A program made the translations under genes and the position numbers. This document shows, piece after piece, positions 33,814-46,100 of a stretch of 64,000 bases of DNA (the first letter of the stretch is position 1; every line of letters starts with the position of its first letter). The notes under the pieces are model-generated. The model did not search any database. It was not told the origin of the DNA and was given only the letters and a program-made list of their open reading frames with translations. Source of the DNA: Lamellibrachia columna (taxonomy: Eukaryota > Annelida > Polychaeta > Sabellida > Siboglinidae); NCBI GenBank assembly GCA_963662155.1, contig OY759261.1, positions 44,390,056-44,454,055 of the forward strand, given 5' to 3'.

Positions 33814-35900
33814 GTAAGTATTTTCTGACTTTCCGTACATTGTATTTTATGTTGCATTTTGTGATGGGCAGTGATAGGTATATTAAAAAAAATCATCCTT
33901 TTTGATTTTTTTCAATATCTTTACTATGTGCAAGTTATTCCAAATAAAAATTATTTACCCATGGTATATCAAGTTCCGCTAGATGGCGTCACTTTTTTGT
34001 TGTCGACAAAAATAGCGTCGTTTTATGTGTCCCATATTTGGTACGAAGGCGTGACGCTCGCGTCACATGGTCGCGGGAAAAGCCAAAATACTCGGTATGC
34101 AAATGACGTGATCGAGTTTGTATACTTTCATATCTACCAATGAATGTCTTCTTTACATTATGGGCGCGGAAAATTTTTCATTCCGACGCTTTTGTGACTG
34201 TACGAAGGTGAGTCAATTTTGTTTTGCTTAAACTTGTTAAAAAGTACATATAATATAAAGAAGAATTTTTTAGGAATAAAAAAGAACAGTACAATAATTA
34301 CTTAGCTTTAAAATGATGTGCGTATTATTGCAGTGCACAACTGCCGTTTTTCAGAAAAACGTGGGCAACATGACCCGGTGTGTGCTAATTTGTTATGTTT
34401 TGTCGTTCGGAAGCTACGGTCGGTGGCTTCGAGTGAACGAATATTTTAAAGACCCTTCGTCGCATCGTAATCCGTTGACATTCGTATTCCTGCAGTTAAC
34501 TAATTGCATGTTTTGTTGATAACAGTTATTATAAATGTATTATTTTTGTCTATCCGTCAATATTTTTATTGTTAAACATCACGAAAGGTAAATTAATGCA
34601 AGATGATTTGACAGCGTCATGGCGTCATCTGCAATACGCGAATATGAAATCTTTCCGAAGAATCCGAGCAATCCACATTTCAACAATTAACTGCTGGCAC
34701 ATTCTGTTTATAACATTTGTTAACTTACATATGTATTTTTGTAGTTTGTGTAGCAGTATTTACTATTTGTTATGTCAGAAATTATGTTTTATTGTTTTTT
34801 TTGGTTGCGTTTTACTGCATACCTTTTTTACTGATTATATAATTTGTAAATTGTAATAACTGATGTGAGTTGTGTAGTGTTTCTAAGGTATGCGTTGATA
34901 ATGAATACTTTATGATGAATAAAAAAAATGTTGTGTATTTGTATACCTATATGTTCGGTCGCCTTCCAGTGCTCACTGTTAAAAACCAAGTAATAATTTT
35001 TTAAAGCTGCAGATACTTTTCACTTTAATATTTGATTATGCATATTTTATACTTAATATCTGCCACCATTTGTATTTTGTAAATTTTAATTTGCAGTGAT
35101 CATTTATGCCAACTTGAATATTTTCTTAATTATCGTTATTTTATTTTACACATTATTTGACATCTTAGATTTTAGAATATCCAGTTTTGTTTGTGCAAGA
35201 TTTACTGTTATAAAATGTACTTTTGATATTTGTAAATTTTATCATCTGATAATATCTGATATATAATATTATAATTACTAATTTAATTATTCAAAAGTAT
35301 TTTTGTTACAGGTAAAGGTATTCAACAGCAACTTGTGTGTACAGACTTCAGCTAGTTTGTGATTCATATGGATTACAATCGGCTGTTACGATACAAATGA
35401 ATCGAATGATGAACACCTTGGATAACACTGCATGCACTATTGCAACATCATATAAGACTTCATCTCAGGACAACTGTTCCTTTCTTCAGTGACGATTTGA
35501 GATAGATTCATCGTCCATCGATGAGCGATATCAAAGTGATCAATTCTGGTTTTCACAAATGTGCTGGCGTCTACGATAACCATATACTCTTACACATGGA
35601 CATTACTGCCATACACTCATCTAACATGATAAACAAAATCATGAGCTTGATGCTGAGACAGTGTGCTTGTGGAACATTGACACACTTGCATTTGCCTGCA
35701 AGAAATAAAAAATATGATGAACGTAGTTAGGCATTGACATTGTCTGAAGAAATGTATGTACATATAGAAATAAACAGTTGCTTTTGAATAACATACTGTA
35801 ACCTTTTCATAATTAATACATGGTGAAATATGTACAATTAACTGTAATATAATCTAAACACATACAATTATTTTGATGCCCCTAGCCCTGTATGGGTGGA
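33814..35900. other. No further gene recognised (possible THAP intron)
   Basis: AT-rich, with scattered frames of 60-95 aa without motifs. If the THAP exon is real, its intron begins here. Confidence 0.35.
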
Positions 35901-37430
35901 CCAACTTATTACCATGCTATTACTCCATGTAAATAGGTCAAGTGTGAAATGCAGGTAAACTAATTAGGTAATGTAAAATTACATGTACATAGTATTCAAA
36001 TTGATAAATTTATATTTTCCATCCATTAAAAGTTAAATAGGCCCATTACCTATTAAATAACAGCTAAATTAGCCCATTAATCCACGTAAATAGGTCAAAT
36101 GTGAAATGTAGGTCAATTAATTAGGTCATCAAAAATATGGATTTACCAAGTCACATGACATTGAAGCAGATACATTGACAATTTCCATCCCATAAAGGTT
36201 TAATAAACCCATTTACTAATTAATTACAACAAAATAATGCCATTACGCCATATAAATAGGTAAAAGGTTAAATGTAGGTCAACTAATTAGGTCATGTCAA
36301 GGTCATATATTATTAACATTAGTTTCTGGGTCATATACCTTTTTATTTCACATCAATATGTTCAATACATCAAAAACTATTGCTATTTTCATATATATGA
36401 AATACAGTCCTCAGCATTCCGGGTCACAAGAAATGGAACCAAATTGTATAGACATCAATGCTAATTTTCAGAGATCAAAAAGTGGAATAACTTCGGAAAT
36501 AATGTAGATATCAAAAAAATTCCAAAAGTGTTATAAACTTCATAGGACTCTCTATCCTGTGGAACCATTTAAATGATCATCTGATCGATTTGAATTTTTT
36601 TTTGATATACCTACTGGCCATGCCATGGGGTACAACAACCAGTGATGTAATTTGGGGATCCTGGGTAATACATGTACAGAATGCATTAAGTATATGTCTA
36701 TATTACAGCATTATGTTGATACCATCTGTGCCATTCATGATTTCTAAAGCTGCTTATATGAAACAAATTAAAAACATAAATTGACTGTCATCTATCCTTA
36801 TGACTATTTATTAAATATAGGTCTAAAATCACATAATCAGTCTTCAAATTTCTGATCCAACATTTGTGATGTGACATTAGCATGTAATTAAGTGTCAGAA
36901 GAAACTGTGCATCAGGTTTCCACATTGATGTCGTTGCACAGCTTTTACCAAGAGAAGACGTCCAAAAACCTAATATATAATATACATGCCGAGTCAGAAA
37001 GATAGGGAGAATATGAAAGAGTGAGCGAGACAGGGACCGACAGAGACACATTTGACTTATATACGTGGATTAATGGCAGAAGTCAGAAAGATGGAGAGTA
37101 TGAAAGAGAGCGATACAGGGACAGACAGAGACACATTTGAGTTATATACGTGGATTAATGGCAGTATAGCTGTAATTTGGTAATAGGCCTATTTAACTTT
37201 TGGTGGATGGAAATCGTCAAATTGTTAACTTGAATACTATGTGGCCTAGTGTTTACTTATTTTGACATAACCTAATTAGTTGACATACATTTAACATTTG
37301 ACCTATATACCAAGATTAATAGAATAATTTAGCTGTAATTTATTATATACTGGATCAGCTAAACTTTTGGGGGGTGTAAATTGTCAATACATCGACTTGA
37401 ACACGGTGTGACCTTGTATTGACCTTGTAT
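35900..37430. repeat. Cluster of ~150-bp repeats in direct and inverted orientation
   Basis: Three direct copies around 35915-36020, 36060-36200 and 36230-36330 share words such as AAATAGGTCAAATGTGAAAT and TAATTAGGTCAT. Inverted copies lie at about 37160-37300 and 37310-37430: TAATAGGCCTATTTAACTTT is the complement of AAGTTAAATAGGCCCATTA near 36035. A direct ~95-bp duplication at 36985-37165 (GACACATTTGACTTATATAC) sits beside the inverted copies. No protein is encoded. Confidence 0.75.
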
Positions 37431-37539
37431 TATGGAAAGTTATTGTAATTAGTATGCATAACAGGTAAATAGATGGGGAATTAACGGATGAAACATAATG
37501 TAACTGCACAATTATCAAGACAATTTATTATAACATTCC

Positions 37540-37870
37540 AGTCGTGCAGCAACAGGTATAATTTCATGGACGATAATGTTCAGAAGACCATACTGGTGTT
37601 CATGCAGGTATATTGTATAAATGTTCCTAACTCCAGGCAAGCACAGTGTAACAATGTTCGTAAGGTCCTGCAGATATATAGAATAGCAATTATTGCAGGT
37701 ACAGCAATATTTGTAATTCCACAGCAGTGCAGCAATGTTTGAAAGGTCCAGCAGGTACAACAACACAGCAATGTTTGTATTTTCACAGCAGTGCAGCAAT
37801 GTTTGTATTTTCACAGCAGTGCAGCAATGTTTGTAAGGTCCAGCAGGTACAGCTACACAGCAATGTTGGT
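37540..37870. repeat. Degenerate tandem repeat (GCAGTGCAGCAATGTTTGTA)
   Basis: Words CAGCAATGTTTGTATTTTCA and GGTCCAGCAGGTACA recur at uneven spacing between 37660 and 37870. Open frames across it are by-products. Confidence 0.75.
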
Positions 37871-38989
37871 ATTTCCAGCACACTTGCTGTTGCATACGAT
37901 GCACGAAACTGTGCCCAACTAGTAACAATGTGAGCCTATTAGTACTGATACTAGTGCTGTCTCGGTAAGTAGCCATTCTGAAAATATAATGCATAACAGT
38001 ACATTTTCTTAATATTCCCTGAGGGAGAAGGGGGGGGGAGGGTGAGTGTGATGGGGAGGATGACAACAAGAGAGATAGGGAGATAGAGAACTAAATTCAA
38101 CTTTAGAACAACAATAGTGTAATGTAAGGAAGACAATGGCATAAGTTCACTCTCAGAATCTAGTACAATTATTTGATATACGTATAATGATAGCAGCTTA
38201 TTAAAAACAAAATAAACACAACATTTTGATAATACTTTCATTATTCTGATAGCTAGATATATTAGATCAGGTGAAAAAATGTAGAAGAAGCAATCTTGGG
38301 AGGATTGCATGTTTTAATCCCTCCTTCCAATGTCAACAGTCAAAATAGACAGATATGTGATCAGGGAGGGTTAAACAATAATATATATATATATATATAT
38401 AAATAAATTGTTGGACCTTGTCCACATCTCACCTGTAGTGTGTTGACTTGTACATGAAAATCCAACACGTCAGTGAAATGTCTTTGTACATTAATCATGC
38501 GCGTATGCTGTCACATTTATGATAACGTACTTGTGATGGTTTTTTAATATAGGTGTATTTTATGTGAGATGACTTTCCCAGTCCACAATCTGATTCTGGT
38601 CTTCACCTGTTGGCAAGAATTGGAAACAAGAAGATGATGTTTCTGTTCAAGAGCAGGTCATTCTACCTCGTGGTTGTCCCTAGCAACAACATTTGGATTA
38701 CAGGTAAATAATAATAATAAGTACATAATTTATTTACTGACAAAGTCCATTCAGAATCAGAGGCACTAAAAATGTAGATCTGTTATAAAATATAGTAAAA
38801 TACATATATAAATATTAAATTTATTATCTATATCAATAATAATAAATTTGTTATATATATGTGTGTACACATAGTAAACTATACATATTACACTAATCAG
38901 ATTAACAAATAATAGTAACTTTTATTAAAACGTGACGCATATACACAATGTTAAGCGTATATGAAGTAAGTAGATGTTTTTGAAGTTAG
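37871..38989. other. No gene recognised
   Basis: Contains a short (TA)n near 38380-38402. 38560-38708 is open in one frame and ends at ACAG|GTAAAT, so it could be an exon, but I recognise no motif. Confidence 0.35.
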
Positions 38990-39170
38990 TACAGTCGAAC
39001 CTGGGTATTACGGTCACCCACGGGACTGAATCAAAGTGACCATAATAGCAAGGTGACCTTAATAGTGAATATGGGCACTGAAGCATCATGAGACTTGCTA
39101 TTCAGGATCGAACATGAGTTATCCACCAGAGGCACCACGGTTTATTTTGGGGAGCCTATAGTATATACTA

Positions 39171-40039
39171 TTGAGTGCCGAATAAGCGTCCCTATACATG
39201 TATTTATTTGATGAAAAATGCCACCCTATACGCACCTTATTTGGCACTATACTATTATTAAATTTAAACATTTGTGCCAGCCTATATTCTCCGATAATCG
39301 TGGCAAATTATGCGGGGCATAATTTTTAGGAGAGCAATCCCTCTCACTCCCTATTGCTAGCGCTAATCGATCATCCACGGAGTGGTTTACCGCTCGCGCT
39401 AAAATCACTTGCTCCCAACTAGAGTTTGCATGTGGCTCCCTCTGACGGCTTTCATCCTTTCGAACGACATTCGTGAATTTAACGGGATCCCGTGCTTCTG
39501 AGGATCCTAGATTAGACCGTTAGAATTCCATGATTAGATGAATCCGTTAGAATCCTTTGTTCTCGGGGGCACGACATGGTATATTATTAGTTTAAACGCC
39601 TTTATCATCACGTAAACCGAGCGGCCATCAAACCGGTCGTAACCGGCTGGCGGCGGTTTCCCCTGAAACGGGCTTGCGTATTCAGTTCAATAAAACTTTA
39701 ATGTCCATTTAAAAATGGAAAATTCCCCGGCTTTTCAAAGATATAAAATGTGGATACTATATCTGTGGTGACACGAATACGCACAAAGTTTATACATATT
39801 CGGCAGAAAAAATACAGGCGATCTGCGTAGTTTTCTAGGGACGCCTTGGCTTCGTGTCGAGTAAAAAAATTGCTTCGGCACTAAAAAGACAAATATACTA
39901 GTGATTTTTTGCACTGTGCTATTATTTGTTTTGAACAATTTGCCCCCCTATACTGTTATTCGGCAGTATACTATTATTAAATTTGACCGATTTGCCACCC
40001 TATACTGTTATTTGGCCTATATGTTTATTCGGCACTCAA
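39171..40039. mobile_element. TIR element nested in the Tigger relic
   Basis: Perfect 15-bp inverted ends TTGAGTGCCGAATAA (39171-39185 and, inverted, 40025-40039) bracket 869 bp. Subterminal words ATACTATTATTAAATTT occur near both ends in direct orientation (39248, 39968). No transposase and no clear target duplication were seen. Confidence 0.6.
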
Positions 40040-40214
40040 GAGTAACCACACATGTTACGTATCAGCGGATTATTGAATTTTGCTCCACAATATCACATCG
40101 TTTTATTGTACATGTACCAAATTTTATCCAATCACGCAAGATATTTATTAGTATTTGCAATCATCCATACAAAGTCGGTATCAAAATCAGTAATGCAAAT
40201 TACACCAACCTCAT
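40040..40214. other. Tigger remnant between the nested element and the HTH fragment
   Basis: AT-rich; no clear transposase DDE motif. Confidence 0.35.
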
Positions 40215-40443
40215 CTAATGCCGTGTTGATATCTTGTCGCTTTCTGCTGGCTAGTTCGTTCTCAAATGCATCGAGATATTTCCTTTTGTTTGTCAAAATG
40301 TTCCCAACTTGTGATATGCCAATATTGTACCATTCCGCTAACTGCAGATGGCTTTCGCCATTGCTCTCTCTCTCTCTGATTACATCAAGCTTTGCTTATA
40401 GACTAAGCTTGTTCCTAACACATCTTTTCGCTGTCGCTTTCAT
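40215..40443 (-). pseudogene. Pogo/Tigger transposase N-terminal (CENP-B-like HTH) fragment
   Basis: It reads MKATAKRCVRNKLSL, a stop, AKLDVIRERESNG, then LQLAEWYNIGISQVGNILTN. This is the first helix-turn-helix of pogo-type transposases and CENP-B. The downstream DDE part is missing; the space is taken by a nested element. Confidence 0.8.
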
Positions 40444-40716
40444 TTCATTTTGGTTGGTTATGCCACTTATTTTGTAACATTTTGCCACCTCTAGGGCCTG
40501 CTATTCATTTAAGTGACTGTGCCTGACCGTAAGTGCGGGGTTAATCTGCGGGCAATCTCAATGTTTTGCACTGGGTTACTGACTGAATAGCGAGGTGACC
40601 AGATTAGCGGGATTAACATCCTATCTTTTACTGAATAATTTAGGACTGTCCCAGGGTGACTATAATGGCGGGGTGACTGTATTACCGGGGTGACCATAAA
40701 CCGAGATACCACTGTA

Positions 40717-41403
40717 GTTGTTGAAGTTAATAGTTGGTGCCATCAACAAATACTGCACGGCATGTTTTAGGCATTTGATTAGATTCTGCAAAACTTATTA
40801 TCACATGAATATTGTCAAGGTCCTAACTTAGCCCTTTCAGGACTGGCTAGTCCACTGAGGTCACATAAACAGTGTCTGCCCCACCATTCAGAAGAACTAG
40901 TTAAACAAATTTACAAAGTGCTGGAAATGTGGTAAAAATAAACACGTTCTACCAGAATGTCATTGTCAAGGCAATATATGTGATATGGAGTGAATAATTA
41001 ACTGTCAGACGTTTCAATGCCATTCCTACGATAAGGATCATCAGGCGTATCTATTCTGGCTTGAGTGACAGGCGCAACACAGAAAAGGCAGACACAGAAA
41101 TATGTGCTGTACATTACTGCCAAGTGCAATAAGAGTAATTATGTTTCGAACTACTTAGGGGTGGTCTCAAAAGTTATCAAACTCACCAAAACCATATGGC
41201 GTTCAGTACTGGTTTAAGCTACCACCCAAATATGTGGTATGGGACAACAACATAGGACATCTGATTCCCACCACACAGTCAATGTGTGCTAGCCATGTCA
41301 TTCATCAGGAGTGCCATTGCCTTACTAAGAAGCAGTAATAATACTGCATTTATATAGCGCTAATTCCCAATTCGCACTTTGTGGAACAATACACTGTAAA
41401 TCT

Positions 41404-41484
<81 letters not shown>

Positions 41485-43190
41485 AGCTAAAATATATATA
41501 GAAAGCTAAAACTGTTAAATAAGTTGTAGATCAAAAGATAACCAAAATAAATAACTTAATTAAATTACTTAAAATCAATGAATAAAAAACTTTAAAACAG
41601 CTAAGACCAATGCAAGAATACTGTCCTTCACAAAAAACAGATTTTGTTGGATACATCTATTTGAAATGACTCATAAAAGGTGAATCTTTAAAGACTTCCT
41701 AATTTTGTTTTGTTTTAGAAGCACAAATAACTACCTCAGGAATTGTTTGAAACATGGAGACGACCAAACCACCATCCACCAATACGTAATTGCTATGGAT
41801 TGATCTGGACTTTAATTGTTGTGTGCCTTCAAGACGTGATTCTTTGTTGTAGTGGTTTGGTTCCAACTTCTGTTCTGATCACCAACAGCCCTCACATCTG
41901 CCCTAACTTCTTTGTACTGCGTTGGACTTGAGTGCCAAGAGTGGTAGTCATGTACTCACTTTCCAGTTTGTCTGTCATGATCTGATTACTCAGCAGTGTT
42001 CAGTGCCATCTTTTTCAGTGAGCCATATTGTTATGCCTTTCAGAGGCGATTTTACTTGGATGTGTTTGGTTGATAACTTCCAGTTTGGACCGGCATGCAC
42101 CACATTTTTCCAGTTTCTGCCTAACGTTCACATGGTGAGGTTCATTCAAGAACTTTTTGACACAATTACATTAGTTCAGTTTCATAATTCACCACTGTTT
42201 ACCTGAAATTGTTATATATGTATTTGCAGTAGTGTTGGTGTCTTTAAAGATATGTCTGTATAACAGAGGCTTTGTGTAGGGCTAAATCTATGCTGTTGCA
42301 TCAACTTCTATTCAGCAACTATTGTGCTTAGCTTGTGAAGTTCAGCTCAACGTCACGGGCATGTTTTTGTCAAGATTCTAAATATACATGTGCTGTGTAA
42401 TAGCACATAGCGTTCGTAGTAGACTACATCAGGTTGAATCAAATTCTGCCCATGGTTTTCCTAAACTGCACACACATTTTTGTGACAGTGCGTGACTGAT
42501 GTTTTCAAAAGCTACTAATAACTCCCAGAGTTTGCATTTGTTTTTTTGAATGACGTAGGTAGTTCAACCATTAAAAGTGAGATTTTTTATGTAAATCTAA
42601 AGTTGATTTTAACAGTTTAATAAACATAATTATTGTGATGTTGACTTTATCAGTCCACCATGTTTTCCAATTCAATCATTAGGTGAGCAAATTCCAGTGT
42701 ATTTTCACTTGCTGTAAACATGCATGCCTGGCTCAAAATAGTGTTTGTGGAGGACTGATTTGTTATTTAAATCTCCACTAATGTGTAGATTATTTATTTT
42801 TATCTGTAGTCTCTGTGCAGTTGTGACATGTGTAATACCACGGACATGTTTTTATCAGGGTTGTTATACACGGAGAGTCACACACACACAGTCACACATG
42901 CATAGTCAGACACAAACACATAGTCACACGCATGCACACATGCATGTACACGCACACATGTACATGTACACATTGATGACCTAATTTACCATCTCCCAAA
43001 ATATATTTCTATTACCATATCCTGATTTGTCATATATTTGTTGTGTCTGCTTCAGTTGTACATCTTTTGTAAATTAAACTGAGGAAGGACTGTTAAGGTA
43101 AACTGGTTGTACAAAAGGTTTTACCCATGACATTCCACACTGCTTGTATGACCTGAACATTAAAACACTGATGTCTTTGTTTTGTTGCAG
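40717..43190. other. Region ahead of the kinase gene
   Basis: 41335-41400 resembles the 3' end of a SINE in reverse (TTTATATAGCGCTAATTCCC). 41407-41482 is a TA repeat. 42880-42985 is CA-rich. Untranslated first exon(s) of the kinase-like gene should lie here, but I cannot place them. Confidence 0.4.
41407..41482. repeat. (TA)n microsatellite
   Basis: An almost pure TA run. Confidence 0.97.
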
Positions 43191-43196
43191 AGTGAC

Positions 43197-46100
43197 ATGA
43201 TGTCTGAAGAAAGAGCTGATGATCTTGCTGCTGCAGCAAGTAGTACTACTACACGTACACAAAGATACTCTGGAGGACAGTTAACACTGTCGGGTTCTGG
43301 GAGAGACAATGCAGGAGACTGCAAACAAAAAGAACAGGAGGCACACACGGATGATGCCAAGGACCCTGATGTAACAAACACTACACACATTGATGATGTG
43401 GAAGAAGTCAACCCTGCAGCCACGGCTCAGACAGCTGACTATGCTGAGGGTGAGTTTTTCAACTGAGGCCACTTTACAAGGTTGTTGCACTCCTCCTCTC
43501 CTCGGGGTGAGGCTGGCACCGATACTGGTCATCGATGTTTTGTTTTCCCGTCTTCGTCACTGATCCTGTTTCACTGCCATGTCCACTCCCCCCATCCCAT
43601 CACTCTCGTTCTCCCCTATCACCCACTCCCACCAAATCTCTCTCCACACAGTCCTCCCATCTCAGTCTCGGTCTTCCTCTTCTCCTTCTACCACTCTAAG
43701 CACATCTGCTCTCTCCATCAGCAATTCCCCTTCCATTCAGCCCACTTTAACCGACTCCTTACCAGCTTCCTCCTGAAACTCTTCCACACCAACTTCCTCC
43801 CTCAGCTCTTCCATTCTTCACTTGTCCTCTCTTTTCACTCCCGCAATTCTTCTCACCCAGTTATTTTCACAAACTTTCTCTTTCTCTTATTGACTTAAAA
43901 GTTCAACAGCTGTTAAAATCTGTCTTTTCGAATTCGCAGTGAAATACCAAGTTATGACATGGCATAGTTAAAACAGACATCAGCCTGTTTGCAAATGACA
44001 TTGTGTAGACCTGTTATTGAGCACAGCACATTCTCCCTGAAAGCAAAGCGTATATGAGAAGATTGTTTTATTAGTATTTTACATTGATAATATATTATGA
44101 GTATTATCTTTTGTGATGTTGAAAGTTACTGCTTTCTTAGATACATTAAAAAGTATTTTCTCTGACTAAGACACCTGTCATTGGTTCACCTAACTAATAG
44201 TTAATGTTAATTTATTTGTATTATTATATTTATAATATGTTAAAATTCATAACTTTTAATATTGACCCATTCATGTCAAATTGCTGCTGTCTTAATTCAT
44301 TGACAAGTCGTAAGAGTTATCATCATTGACATCAGATATTGTCTGGATATATTTCTACTGTATATGTCGGACGTTTACAGTAAGCAAACTGCTGATCTAC
44401 AATGTTTCACTTGACTTCAGACATTGCAGGGACAGTACAGGACTTGGGTGACAACACCGTTGATCAGCAGCAAGTCACGGATGAGGTTTGTAGCTGCTTT
44501 TAAATATTTTTAAACTGTCATATTTGTTATTTATATTCCTTTAAATTCATATTCCTTCAGGAAAAGTTTATATAAAAAGGAAATAATCAAAGAAATCTCA
44601 GTGCTACGTACCTTTATTGAACTTGTCTATAGATACGATATTTTTGTATTGGCCAGTAATATCTTACTCTGATAGTTTGTGTAGCTTAATATCTGAGGCA
44701 TTACTGTGTTGAGAAATCTGGTTCAATTGGACTAAGATAGAATTTGGTTAGTATCTCTTCATGAACATTAGAGAGAAATAAAAGGCATGATTTCGGGACT
44801 ATGCACCAAAAAGAGATAACAAAAACTAACTATGTGCAACTAAAATCAAGAAAAATCGCACCAGTTGTTTAACTCAGAATGTGTTCTAAAAGTGGGAGAT
44901 TCAAATCATTTCTCCAGTTGACCGAGGGCTGACATGTTAACCAGCGCGACCGATAAGCGCATGTGCAGTTCTGTAAAAATCGGGTAACTTAAAACCATGA
45001 CTTTTGTAATGCCATACATATTTGATATATATTGTAAATAAGAGCTTAGTTCATACAAAATAGCAATTGATTGTATGTGACAGATCATTTATACTTTGTT
45101 ATAAATGTTAATTATAAATTGATTTAACAATGATCATGCATTCTCAAAATGTCCATTTGATAAATACAAATACCGAGGAACTCATGATTTCTGCTGTGTT
45201 TTAATTGTTATATTTATTTTCCATAAATGTAATAATTCTACATATCTATTGTAAAGTATTAATATTTTCCAAAACGATGATATGCAACTATGAGTCCTTG
45301 TCTTATATCAGTGTGAGTTATGTGTGTATATCTTAAAATTAGTACTTAAGTACTAACAAGTACAAACAGTGAGTACTTTTGCCCCAGCCCTGGTGTATAT
45401 TGATAAAATTCCTGAATTTAAGTGTACCAATGTGTGTGTGTGCGTGCGTGTGTATGCTTGCACGCACTGATAAACATTCCTGAATTCCAATTAAAACAAA
45501 TTATCCTTTTCCTGGCATCCAGGAAGTCATCTACCTGCACAAAGCTGATGCTGAGAACAAGCTTCGTGATGAGAAGAAACAGCCATTTATGTTGTATTCG
45601 CAGAAGGAGGTAAGTCAGTGCTTCATCTTATTATATGATTGCAACAACCAAGGAGATAGTGTAGAGCACAGCACATCTATATAAATGTGTTTCTAAATGA
45701 CACACGTCTAAGCCTGTAATTGTTAAACACAGTAGGACTGTGCTCAACTATGAACATTGTTTCATATAATATTGTTTAACTTCTTTCAAGTTTTCATAGG
45801 CTATAAAGATTACTTTTGTGGGGCGCGATAGCCTACCGGTTAGAATGCCGAACTCTCAACCAAGAGAATCTGGTTTCAAATCTCACTGCAGTCACTTCAA
45901 AACCTTTGGTCAGTTTGATCACCCCACATTGCCACAGTTCACTCAGCTGTATAAATGAGTACCTGGCAATACAGAGAGTGGTGGATATGTGAACGAATAG
46001 TCTTCGTGCAGTAATTGCAGCATGGCTGAATGCTTCCCAGAGGAATGAACAGGTCTGCCTGCGGGTGAAGTGTAAAGCGCTTTGAGCGGTCCCAATGATC

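Larger units (their letters stand above)
38992..40714 (-). mobile_element. Tigger/pogo-type DNA transposon relic
   Basis: Ends CAGTCGAACCTGGGTATTAC and, inverted, CAGTGGTATCTCGGTTTATG are Tigger-like terminal repeats. TA is duplicated on both sides (38990-38991 and 40715-40716), as for the Tc1/mariner/pogo superfamily. GGGTGAC words recur just inside both ends. A transposase piece lies at 40215-40443 on the minus strand. Confidence 0.85.

Noticed and set aside
43482..43898. 138-aa Ser/Pro/His-rich frame
   Set aside because: A pyrimidine-rich intron stretch; composition explains it.
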